This document shows, in pieces, positions 1-11,900 of a stretch of DNA of 64,000 nt (position 1 is the stretch's first letter; each line of letters begins with the position of its first letter). The translations under genes and the position numbers were made by a program. The notes under the pieces are model-generated. The model had not been told where the DNA came from. It did no database searches and saw only the letters and a list, made by a program, of their open reading frames with translations. Source of the stretch: Patagioenas fasciata. Its lineage: Eukaryota; Chordata; Aves; Columbiformes; Columbidae. The DNA lies in assembly GCF_037038585.1 (NCBI RefSeq), contig NC_092560.1:63368049-63432048 (forward strand). The letters are read 5' to 3'.

Positions 1-2057
1 GAGTTAGGAGAATTTGGTATGACTCAAATTTCTTGTAATTCACAGCTATGATGTTACTCTTAAAACTTCTGCAATATGGGGGACTGCTCAGTAAGCTATA
101 TATCGAAAGAGTATGCAGACAACCAGAAGATTTTCTTGAAACACGTGCACACGTGTAGTTGCTGATTCAACCTTGTAAACCTGGCATAACCCAACAGATT
201 TTGCACAATCCTGTACAGATAATGTGTTTAGAAAGTGAGAGGCTTGGGATTTAATTAACTTCACAATGCAGGTTTTTTTTCCTTCTAGTGGCACCAGTGC
301 TTTCCTTCTTTCCTTTCTTTCCTTGACTTCTGCCAGGTGATAGGGGACTGTCAACTAATTTTGATTTAAAGTTTGAGATTTTGATTTGGGTTTTTTCTAC
401 AAACCAGAAATGGCCTTTGAAGAAGTACTAAAAACAAACATATAATTGACATGTACATTCACAATTAGAAAACAGTAGTTTTATTCTTGTAACTCCCAGG
501 TCTGTGTGAGCGGTCTTCATGTTTTTTTATGAAGTTAGAGGTTTGTAAGCAAAGTTTAAAGCTGGAGGTAAGATCCCATATTTTCATTAGTAACGTGGAC
601 AAACACTATATAAAGATGCTGAGTGACAGCAAAATGCAGTGGGGGAATCCTGAGGCAGATATTATTATATTTTATGTGCTGGTGAGTTCTTGGTGAACAT
701 GAATTTGTGAGACTTCTTTCTTGATTTGGCCTCTAACAAGTTACATGGCACGGATATTGCAGTTTACTGATGTATAAAAAGAACTGAATGTGTGTTGGGG
801 TAGTATAGCTTAAATTAGTGTGCTTTTAGTGAGGTCTTCAGGTAGCTTGAGAACATGGTGAAAATAAAATAATTGTGAAGTTGTAAGGGTGTTTCTTCCC
901 TGGAGATTTAACACTGGCCTTTACCATTTCTCAGGTCCTGTGCTGCCTGTGCCTTTCCCTCGTTCTGGTTATTGCAGACCTAGAGGAAAAAAGTGGCTGC
1001 TTGTGAACAACTCTGGATTATTTGACATACTGCTGAAATGTTTGTCCTTGCACAGTGCAGATTGGCGAGAGCCAGAACAGCATTTCGGGCATTCCCAGAT
1101 GTCCCCCGAGAGAGGATTCTTTAAAAAAGAGTAATAAAAAATATACAGTTGTATTGCAGGGATGAGGGAGCATACTCCTGATGCCACAGAGGACTTCAGT
1201 GAAGAGATTTTTCTTTAAAAATTTCAGAGGCTTTTAGGCAAGGTCTGTTCTCTCACAGTGATGTCGTCTAGCTTCAGAGGAGACTTCTAAGACAAGGTCA
1301 GGAGTCTTTCCACTATGAGACATGGAAGAAGTAGCCTGGACAAAATGTATTAAGTTCTACAAAACTGCTCTGTAGGAGGGGCTGGCTCAGCTACATTCTT
1401 ACATGAAGATGTCCCTTCTGCTGTTGTTCACCGAGGGAAGGGAAGGCCTTTTGCTACATGGGAGTTACAGTCTCTGGGAGGGTGCTCAAGCCCTCAGAGC
1501 TTTCAGGTGGCAGGGAGAAAATGCACTAGGGATTGACTGGGCTTTAAGACGAGCATTCCTGCAGTTTTCTTTTTGAGAACAAAAGCTGATGGTGGCTGAC
1601 GTGTGGGAACTGAATGTGTTTCCCAGATCCTGTTGAACTTCTCTTTGGAAAACGTGTAACGCATTAATCGTCAAATAACACATTAAATGGAGTATTCTAG
1701 ATAATTCTCACCTTAAGGTTAATATTTATAGCAACAAGTGACTTTCAGTAGAGAAATGCCTCTTTTTTTTTTTTTTTCCCCCCTCTAGAAATTATTACTT
1801 AACACCGTATTGAACCTCTGATCCTGGGTGATCAGATCTAGTTCTGCAGTGTCTTGAGCATCCCGTAACTTCAAGGAGGAGCAAATGTGAGCAGAGGGGA
1901 GAGGAAAACAGATGGGCTGTACTGTCCCCTTGAACCCATATGCAAAGCAGAATAAATTTCCATTCATGGTACACAGGACGCTTTGGGAATGTGACATTTA
2001 ATCTAAGTTGAAGTGACCTGTTCTAGGGGAATACCCTGCCATGTCTATTCTCTTCTG
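1..2057 (+). other. Sequence upstream of LIFR coding exons, no gene seen
   Basis: This is presumably the intron between the non-coding 5' exon(s) and the first coding exon, since 2832 has a splice acceptor. I see no coding exon. A TATATAAAG at 608-616 and a T/C tract at 1762-1785 are the only distinctive sites. Open frames are short and overlap on both strands. Confidence 0.5.
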
Positions 2058-2565
2058 GAATCATAGAATCGTAGAACAGTTTGGGTTAGAAGGGACCTCT
2101 AAAGCTCATCTAGTCCAACCCCGCCTGCAATGAAAAGGGACGTTTTCAATCAGATCAGGTTGCTTAGAGCCCCATCCAGCCTGGCCTGGAATGTCTCCAG
2201 GGATGGGGCATCTACCACCCCTCTGGGCAACCTGGGCCAGTGTTTCACCACCCTCATTGTAAAAAATTTCTTCCGCATGTCTAACCTGAATCTCTCTTCC
2301 TTTAAAACCATTACACTTTGTCCTGTCATAACAGGACCTGCTAGAAAGTCTGTCCCCATCTTTCTTAGAGGCCCCTTTTAAAAAAAGGCCCCTTTTAAAG
2401 AGGCCCCTTTTTCTTGAACAACCCCAACTCTCTCAGCCTGTCCTCACAGCAGAGCTGTCCCAGCTCTGATCATTTTTGTGGCTCCTCTGGCCCCTCTCCA
2501 ACAGGTCCATGTCTTTCCTGTGCTGAGGGCTCCAGAGCTGGACACAGGACTCCAGGTAAGGACTG
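2058..2565 (-). mobile_element. CR1 LINE 3' fragment
   Basis: It starts on the plus strand with ATCATAGAATCGTAGAACAG, the reverse of the CR1 3' terminal repeat, and runs through the usual GGGACCTCTAAAGCTCATCT and CTGGGCAACCTGGGCCAGTG segments. Orientation is minus and it is truncated at its 5' end. A G/C-T block is repeated three times inside it (2368-2412). Confidence 0.92.
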
Positions 2566-2831
2566 AGGTAGTCCTGAAGGAGGCCTGTGGATAACTGGGT
2601 TTTACATGTCTTGATTTTTGAGGTTATCTTTGAAACGCCTCTCTGAAAACATGTTAATCAAGGAGTGGTTGGGACAGTGAAAAGGTTTATTTGCCAGACA
2701 AAGAAAGGGAAGGAGTTGCTATGCCTGGGAGCAGTACTGAAGAGGAAAAATAAATGGAACAAGAAGTGGTGTTTGCAGAGTATCAGCTCTGGAATTTCAA
2801 AGGGTTTTTTCGTTTTTGTTTTTAATTTTAG

Positions 2832-2982
2832 ATCTGACTAGCTTGTTGGAAGATGACATTTATTCCTGCCTGAAGCTGCTGTTCTGAAAACAACAGTTGA
2901 AGAATGTGGAAGAATTCAAGCCTCCGCTGCCTTTTAGTACTAGCTATTTTATGTTTAAGCTTAATATATAGCCAAGAGATAG
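2832..2982 (+). CDS. LIFR: LIFR first coding exon: 5' UTR end, start codon, signal peptide
   Basis: The acceptor follows a T-rich tract ending in TTTTAG; the donor is GTAAGT. Positions 2832-2903 are 5' UTR. The ATG at 2904 is chosen because an in-frame TGA lies at 2898-2900 and A is at -3. It encodes residues 1-26: a short basic start, a hydrophobic core (LLVLAILCLSLIY) and a likely cleavage site near S23/Q24. Mammalian LIFR has a longer N-terminal extension before its hydrophobic core, so the bird signal peptide is shorter. The exon ends in phase 1. Confidence 0.93.
2853..2873 (+). promoter_or_regulatory. Short upstream ORF in the LIFR 5' UTR
   Basis: An ATG at 2853 in the 5' UTR part of the exon opens a six-codon frame that ends at TGA 2871-2873, 30 nt before the LIFR start. 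It could lower translation of LIFR by capturing scanning ribosomes. The sequence shows only the frame; any effect is inferred. Confidence 0.5.
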
Positions 2983-5900
2983 GTAAGTTTATTGCAATGC
3001 AATTCACTAGTTACTTTTTTGTATCTTCTGTCCTGACAGCATTTATGTTGCTTTCCTACAATTTTTATGTTCTAAGACTGTCACCTTTGTGGTCCTGCAC
3101 CATCCTAGGGATGGAGGTACTACCAGTCCTGGTCTCTGCTTTCCAGCAACCAGTGGGATTTGGTAAACCAGTGCGAAGTTGGCTGTTAAATTCTCCGTAA
3201 TGCAACTGTGATAGTCTGCATATGCAGTTGGTGTAAATGTCCACATTGAGACCTTCTTGTTGTATGTCGGATATCTGCAACAATTTCACACATTACCTTC
3301 AATTGCCCTTCTGTCATTAATTGCGTTATATGTGAGACAATGGAGGAGAGAAAAAAACTCATTAAGTTTATCACCAAAGCTTGTGGTTTTGCCATTGGCC
3401 CAAAGCCTGCTTATTAGGCTAGACTCGGAATGGCTGTTGTGGAAAGAGACAGCTGCCTGTGTCATTGGACTCAAGTATAAACCCAGATTTTAGGCACTTC
3501 TAGAAATCTGAGAGTCTGTGGTTGTCTGTAATCAGGCACACAAATAATTCAATAGTTTTAAAATAGTGGCCAGACATGCATTCAATAAAAATATAAAAAG
3601 AATGGCTCTAGATGTGAACAACAGCAGGTGTTTTACAGTTGGTAATTTTTGACCTGCAGTTTGTGTCTGTATTTCTTACATGACTTCAGGTTCTCTGAGG
3701 CACTCTCAGAATTTGAAATGCCTAACGCACAATTTACGTAAAATGATCTGTACTTGGGATGTCGCGTCTAGAGGAAGACATGGACAAACTGACTTTTGCT
3801 ACACTACCAAGTAAGTCTGCTGCATACCTGGTTGAAAACCACCTAATTGTGATGGAAGTGTACTTATTCCTCAGTCACTGGCCATGGAATTTGTGATGCT
3901 GTTGTTTCCGAGCATTGCCCCATCAGTTTTCCTTGGGTGGTGCTCCCTACAGGCACTGTTAGCTCAGGCAATGGCAGGGTTTCTGGCAAAGTCTTGTTTC
4001 ATGCTAGCAATTCTGCCAAAATCTCCTGCTTGGTCTCTTCAAAGGGCTGGAAGAGCTCATTTACTCAGACTTCATTTACTCAGACTTCTCTGTGTGTCTG
4101 CCTAGCCCTTGTTCCGAGTTTTCATGAGGGACATCTTCATACCAAGTTCAATCCAAAAGGAAATTGTAGTTGGAACAAGTGAATCCTGATGCTATGGGCC
4201 AAAGTGGTAGAATATATGACATAAGTGTTGAGATTCACATGTGGAAAAACATGAAAAATCTCTTGGTGGCTGTCTTACAACCTTTATAAATTTTAAGCTG
4301 TCTGGAGAGCACAGTATTAGAGGAAACATAAAAATTATTCCACAACTACAATAGCTTTCTCGAAGTGAAAGAAAGTTGAAAATTTTGAGAAAAGTTAAAA
4401 AACTTAAATCTTCAGTGTGTTTTTCACTAATGAGAACTACATGTGCAATTCCCCATGCTGTGGGTCTGCCAAATACTTGTCATGTGCTAGGGATGAGTTC
4501 AAATCCTTTTTGCATCTTGATCCTGCCCCCAGTCCAGATATTAGTACTGTCTTTTTTCCTGTAAATTCTGCAGGCAGCCTAGACTTGTCCTTGGGGTCCC
4601 AGGGCTTGGCTGCACTTCTTCCACCTACATGTTTGATTTTCTGCATCTAGTTATTCCTCCTGCATTGCCAGATATCATTTCTACACAAAAGAAAACCAAA
4701 ACACATTTGTGTGACATTGCAGCCAGGGTTCAGGAATGTAGAGTTCATGAGGTACTGCCCTCTAAACAAGAACGGTTGTGTAGCTGCTGCCGTTTCTCCT
4801 TAGCAAAGCAGAACAGGCTTTGGTCCCCGAAGCAGAGAGGCTGAGGACTGAGCTTAATGGAGATCTCCCTGAGGGAAAGAGATTTTGTTTTTCAGTTACC
4901 CAAACATCCCCTAATAATATCTCAATACAGAAGAGGAATAGACTTTCTGAGAACTCAAGTCTCAGCTGGCCTCCACTAGCCCAGAATCTTGCATGAATCT
5001 TAAAAGTTCAGCCCAAGCTCTTGACTCCAGTTGATGTGAGCTCCAGGATCTTGTTCTAGTTCATAAGTGAGTAACTCCCTCAGCAGGAAGTCTGGCATTG
5101 TTCTCTTTGCTTGCCTTCCTCCCATCATTCCCCCAAGAGGAAGGTCTGGATTTTTCCAAACTTTTTGCCTTTCTAGTTGCATATCAGTGATAATGAGCAA
5201 AGGGACTTGACCCATCCATTATTGTTTCCTGTAAGCATCTATGACCTGCAGACAAACACCAGATCACATTGTGCGGAGCGCTGCACAAACAATATGCACA
5301 GCCTGTATTTCCATCTGGGATCTTAGCAGTTCTCTCCACTGCCCTTGGCTCTTTCCCTGTGAGCTGAGCAGCAGAAGGGAGCTGAAAGATTTGCTCTGAG
5401 ATGGGGACACAAATGGATGAACCTGCTCTTTGCACCCATATGCCACCAGTTTGAGAAGGAATGGAGGGAGAGAGAGTCAGGAAACGTAAGGGGAGGGGGA
5501 AGGGGAAGTACTTTTGGATTATTTTGCTTATTTTGAAATATTGATTCATGGTGACTGAAGGTTTCAAAAATGTGTCTTTTGGTTAAAAAGTCAATTTTTC
5601 AGTTCAAGGCTTAACACCTAGCTAGCTGCATTATACAACTGCTACACAGGGAATGCCTGTTAATCTGATACTAACCAAAGCCTATGCAAGTCTTACTGCT
5701 TCACAGATTTGCCATGGAACTCTGTTATATTACAGAGAATTTGTGTTTTATTAGTGTCCTAGAAGCAGGACTTAGCTTGCCTTAGCTTTCTATCAGCTGA
5801 AATATCTGCTTAATCCTCTCTGTTTTTTCAGTGACCTTCCACCTTCAATGTGTTTTAAAACTAAGGAGAAAAGGGTGGAGATTCCAGTCCCAGAGAGCTC

Positions 5901-8900
5901 CACCACAGTGACAATAACCACGAACAGCATTTCTGGAACTGCTTTGACTACCAAAGAATTTGAAATTCAGAAGAAGGACATCTGTATGTATGAGGTTTTA
6001 TGTGTATATGTAAGGCCTTTACACAGTGATTAACAATGCTCCAGAATTGTGTATACTTGAAGTTTTCTTTGGTAGTGTTCCTGTATGTAAAATGTTTGTG
6101 TGCTGAGTCCATATGAATCTGCCACACCTAACAGGCTGTTTTCTTTCCCCTTCAGTGGAAAGAAAACCCCTCTATCCATAGACCATAGCAATCAAGAGCA
6201 GAATATGAGGAAAAAAACGAAGTTCAGCACTGTTACATCTTCCTCTGCTTGTTTGTTCATAATTGTAAAATGGGAAGGATTTGTAAATACATTCCTAATC
6301 TACATACCCAAATACCTGCATCAGGCATAAAGTGCATTAGCTCAGACCTGACCCAGTAAAGGAAGAATGAACTTCTTAGTGCCTGTTCTCCAATTTTAAA
6401 TGCTGAACTGCTACAGAATTTAGTAGTTTATTCTTGGAGTATCACAAAATTATAAGGGCAGCTGTGTCACTCCTGACAGGATCATGTTTTCTTAATGTAT
6501 GCACAACTTACCCATTCTGTTCAAAAGTATATGAAACCGAGCAAATGCACTTATGCTTGGGAGGTAGGCTGCATCATATTGCAGTCATAGATAAATTTGA
6601 TTTTTCCCCACTTCCTTCCTCCCAAGGGATGAAGTTGTAAGCTGAAGACAGTGTTGGCACCATCTGCTATACTTGCTCATAATTTCGTCTTTGGTTTCAG
6701 TTTTCCTGATTATTTCTTTAGTGTAGTGCAGTCAAAATCTAAAGTCAGTAACAGTTCTTATCTGTGGCTCAGTGTTCTCTTCAGCTGAGAGCAGCTCAAG
6801 AAGTTTAACTAAACTGAACTCAAAAATATGTGGGCAACACACTGGCTTCTTCAGCATCTTGCTGATGTTGGGCAGGGTGGGTCTCTCTGGTTCTGGTTAT
6901 CACAGGTAGTGTGTTGACCGTGCCTTGCAGGCTCTCAGAGTCTTGACCAGGACCAAAGTTGCATAAATCACACATTTTAAAACTAGAATTTATCCTGCAC
7001 CAGGCCCAATTAACTGCCATAACCCTTGTACTACCATAACCCTTGCCTGGTACTCAGGCTCTTTCTTGCTTCACCATGATCTATTCATAGAAGAGATGCT
7101 TCTCTTTAAGCTCCATGTCCTGTCGTCATCACCATGTCATGCCTTCGATATTTCTTGTAGCTTAAAATCACATTCCTCATGTTTTTTTCAGAGGTACATG
7201 TGAGCTTCTTCCACCCTGTGCTTCTGCTTTCTTTTCTCCCTACTCTACCTTCTGTTGCATGTCCCATTTTTCTTGCTGGTTGCCAAATCCCAGTTCTTCC
7301 TTTGGGAGATTTTCCATCACCCTCCCTAGATGTGTTCTCATGTACATTTCAAAGACTGATGCCATGTTTCCTTTAGCCCTTCAGCACTGAATGAAGATTG
7401 TGAAAGATATGTCTTCCTTACTATGCATTATGGAGAGTCATATTCGTGACCAGTTACTCACACGTCTGCATGTTGATGTGTTAGGAGAAAATGCTACATG
7501 ATGACTCACTAGCACCTGTCCTTTCCTGGGAACTTTCATGTGCAAGTAATGACAGAGCCCATCTTATTCTAATTACAGAGGTTGAATTACATGTTTGCAT
7601 GGCTACTAGCCAGTTGAGAGCAGAGACATGTGGCTGTTAAACACCTGCAGGGCTGGTATTGCTGACTAATGACTTGGATGTGGCTTTTTTCCTTCTCTCC
7701 TTTTCAAGCATTTGTTCCTCTCACTCCACGCATTCTTAGTTTAACACCTGACTTTTCAACTTCCACGTTAAATCTGAAGTGGAGTGATAATGGATCAGTC
7801 TTCCCGTATGGACTGGATGCCTTTTGGCAGATACAGATACTCCGTAAAGAAGCAATGGAAAAAGTCACACAAGTAAGTCCTTTACTTTGTTTTTGAAAAA
7901 CATATGTATGAAGTGTGCCCTTGGTAATATTCTGGGAGGTGATTTGAAGGAAGCTGAGAATAATGAAGATAGTAGAGCTTTGCAGAACTCGAGTGTAGTC
8001 ATGCTTCTGGTAGGTAATTGCTTGTTAAGTTTCGAAGTTTTGAGGACAGTGGCTACCATACCGTCAGTACTTAGTCACAGGTATGTGTTTGTTGTTGTTG
8101 GTTTGGCTTTTGTTTGTTTGTTGTTTCATTTGGGTTTTTGTGGGTTTTTGTTGTTATTGTTTTGGTCTGTTTTGTGTGCATGTGTTTAAGTTAGTACAGG
8201 TTTTATATGTTTGGGATTTTTGGGGGGTCTTTTGGGGGGTTTTTGTTTGGTTTTTGCATTTTGGTTTTGTTTGGGTTTGTTTGTTTGGTTTGTTCTGATT
8301 TTAATTAGTATTTGCATATGACTTCAGCAGATATTTTACACCATTATCTCTGCTTTGCTTCTACAACAGTGTCTGAAATCTTAGTGGTCTTTGAATGTTC
8401 AATTTGCCTTTTTTTTTTTTTTTTTTGCAACAACAGTTAATTCAGGCTAATTTATAGCTCTGTTCTCTAAGTTTTAGGAATGGAGAAGAGGTAATATGTG
8501 TGGCCTGGGACTAATACTGGGAGAGGCCCAGGCTACTGCGTTGCAATATTTACCTTTTCAAATGCTTGGTGAGCTTCCTGCTCTCCTTCAAACGTCTGCC
8601 CTCTGGTATTTCTGGCTGGCAGTCTACTTGGCTGGTGGCATCTTAGGCTTTTGTCCAAGTAAATTCACAACACAACTGAGTTAGGTGGGACATTCCTAAT
8701 ATCTATTAGGATTTTGTGTTTTACTTCACTTAATTTGCCTTTCTGTTGACACCTGGAAGATGATAACTAATTGTTAACAGGTGTTCATAAACTCTTTTTT
8801 GGGGAAAACTTTGTAGGTAACTTACTATTCAAAACTGACTCATGAAGACATCATTCTTTCTTGGAACTGGACATCAGATATGCCTTTGGAGTGTACATCG

Positions 8901-11900
8901 CATTATGTGAAGATTCGCTGTTATATTAATATAACACAGTTTGTTGGCCCCAAGGATTGGAGTGACTGGAGCCCAGTAGCAGAGGTGCCTGGTATGTTTG
9001 TTCCCTTGCCACCACATGGACTTTGATTGCTTTATGAAAAGTAAGCCAATATCAGAGAGAAAACGTTAGGCAGCAATGGGCTGCTGTTTCTAGTTGTGTT
9101 TTGATGAGAGAAATCGTGCAATCCTTACTTAATGAAACCTAGTAAACATTGACTTGTATGCAATGGAGTGCTCCTAAGTCACATTTAAGCTGATCAGCAA
9201 CATGTTTATGGCAAATTGTTCACATGAGGATTTTTTGGTTTTATTTTCTGTTCTTTGTTCTCTGTTAGGAAAAGATACTGAGCCCCATGGGAGTGGAGTG
9301 TTTCCCGAGGACACTGTGGTGGCAGTAGGTTCAGATGTGACAATTTGTTGTGTCCATGAAGAAGGACAGCAGATACAACGGATGACTTATGGACCAGAAA
9401 TATACCCAATGATACATCTGAGCAGTCGGAGCAGTGCAATCAGAGTACTAAATGCCAGTGCTTCGGATACCAGTGGGACAAATGTAGTGTGCATACTGTC
9501 CGGAGATGAGATGGATGGAACTGTCTTGTTTGTAGGATGTATGTATTGTTATGTTTACTAACCTTAGGAAAATCAAAATCATTTTGACACTTTTATGGTT
9601 CTGGCAGGAAACAAATGATATTGTGTCCTTTTTCCCTTGGCCTTTGTTTTCTGAGGATGAACTGGGATTGTACTTGTTTGATTTCACTGTAGAAACTCTA
9701 GCCCAGGGGTGTCAAATTCATTTTCACCAGGGGCCACATCAGACTCGTGGTTGCCTTCAAATGGTCAAATTTAATTTTAGGACTGTATAAAAGTAGGAGT
9801 AGTTACACTTAATACAGTCCTAAAATTACGTTTGGCCCTTTGAAGGCAACCACAAGTCTGATGTGGCCCCTAGTTGACACTCCTACTCTAGTCCATGGAG
9901 AAGACACCAAGGCTTTGAGGATGAGGAGATATCCCTGTAAATCCTCTTCTCTTAGAACCTGGCCCAGTGCTTCACTCCTTGATCTTTTTGTCTAAGACAC
10001 TTTTTCATGGTCTGAAATACTTAGTAGCTTATTTCCATATGAAGATTCATCCTCGGTCTCTTTCACTTTAGGTTTACACCTCTTCTAGTTTGGTCCGTGA
10101 CAAGGTGAGAGTAAGGGCAAGAACTGTAACTGAAAACATCAATTTAGCAACCAGTCAGACGAAGACAATAAAACAGTTAAAATAACAACAGGTGCTCACC
10201 AGAGTGGTAGCTCTCTCGGAACTAATCACAGCGAAGGAACCCTGCTGACAGCTCTTATTTCCTGAAAAATCTTCTAAACATTCTTTGAGTATTTTCTTTA
10301 AAGATAACTGAATAACTGTATATCTTCTCTGTGTTATCATACCAGCCCCAGAAATCTCTTCCAGATACAGACGCCTCTTAAACTACTGGAAGTACCTGGT
10401 TCTTCTTTCATATAATGGGTCACTTCAGAGCTTTGCGTGGTTTCCCCACAGGGGTTTGTTGACTTATCATCTTCCGATAGCTGCCCATTAGAATCCTGTT
10501 CCCCATATTACAAATGTCTGCCTTTGAACTTAGGGTCCTTGGGGCTGAGGGAGAGTAGACTGGGATTACTTTGAAAGTGTGTACCTGACTCCAGACTGTG
10601 CCTCCTGTCATGGACTTTGTATATTAAGTGTGTGATAGGAAATGAAAAACAACATCCAATCTTTTACAGCTTCTCAGTGAGATGCCATTTTTACGTTGTT
10701 TGTGCGGTATTTGTTTTTGTGGGAGAATCTTATAGGTAAATAAGTCAGTGGTTCATGAACAAAGGCTGTGATAATCCCATAAGTTTTTCCCATACAGTGG
10801 TTTTTGAAGAGCTGGGATCTAGTGAAGTCTGTTCCTGTCAGTGCTTCTTCTTGTGGTACCTGCTTAGTGGGAGGGGAGAGAACTTGTCATGGTGCGTTTG
10901 CTTACAAGAGGCATTTGGAGAAGAAAAGGTAGAGGAAGTAAATATGGATGCACACCACCTTGGTTAAGTCTAGGTCTGGCACATAAGTGTTCTTTTTGGT
11001 CTGCTGCTCATAGTCTGAACAAAGCCTGCCAATGTTTCCTCTTCTGTTAGTGCCCCTTCTCTAGGGCAGCTGCGTGGATATTTTTGTATTACCTCTTGGA
11101 GAATAGTGTATCAGACTTGAAATAAGTTCCCTGCGTAGTTTTGCCTTAGCATGGTTACCCACTCTATTGGGAACACTGGCCGTCTTCTTCAGGAAGGCTC
11201 TCAACACTGTTCTACTATGGGAGCAAAAAAAAACTTTACGAACAAGCTTTACAAGAAAAAGATGGGCACTTCAAAAGTGATGGTGAAGAGAACAAGCCAT
11301 TCAGGCCTTGCTTTAACTTTAAAATTCAGTATGAAATTCATGCTAAAGGCAACATCTCTTTGACATGACTTGCTTGGACAATTCAAAGAGGTGGTGGGGC
11401 TGGCATGTCAGAAAATGTGACGCACAGCTGAGAGCATTCCTGTGTTGCTCAGTGGCTAATCTGATGCTCAGAATTTTGTAAATGTTAGGCAGAGTTTCAG
11501 TGAAACACTTCCAGGTCAGAGCCTGGAGCCTGTGAACATATCTGCATGTGATTTACCAGATTACCCACTGAGTTAGAAGCCTAGAGTCAAATATTAGTCA
11601 GATGGGGTTGATAACAATTATCCATCTGGTTTATTGGGGTTTTTTAAAAGCATATTACTTATATGGTTGGAGCATAACTATTACCATGTATTTGTGAGAC
11701 ACGCAGTCTAGACCCAGAAGAAGGAATGGTGATGCTTTCAGGAAGCTAATGATCCAGTGTCACACTGGGATGCCGAAACATCGGCTAACTGTTTTGGCTT
11801 TCTTTCATGCCACAGATGCCCCTGATGTTCCCCAAAATCTCAGCTGTGAAACATCCAACTTCCTGATAATAAAATGCACCTGGAAACCAGGCAGACCCAG

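Larger units (their letters stand above)
2983..8816 (+). other. LIFR introns after coding exons 1-4
   Basis: The introns are 2983-3689, 3811-5831, 5984-7708 and 7873-8816. They hold the 15-bp tandem at 4058, a duplicated CCATAACCCTTG at 7018-7047, and the GT-rich tract at 8083-8297. No other exon or transposon is recognised. Confidence 0.85.

Noticed and set aside
604..620. TATATAAAG as a possible promoter TATA box
   Set aside because: The next supported LIFR exon begins with a splice acceptor 2.2 kb away and there is no exon or donor just downstream that I can support.
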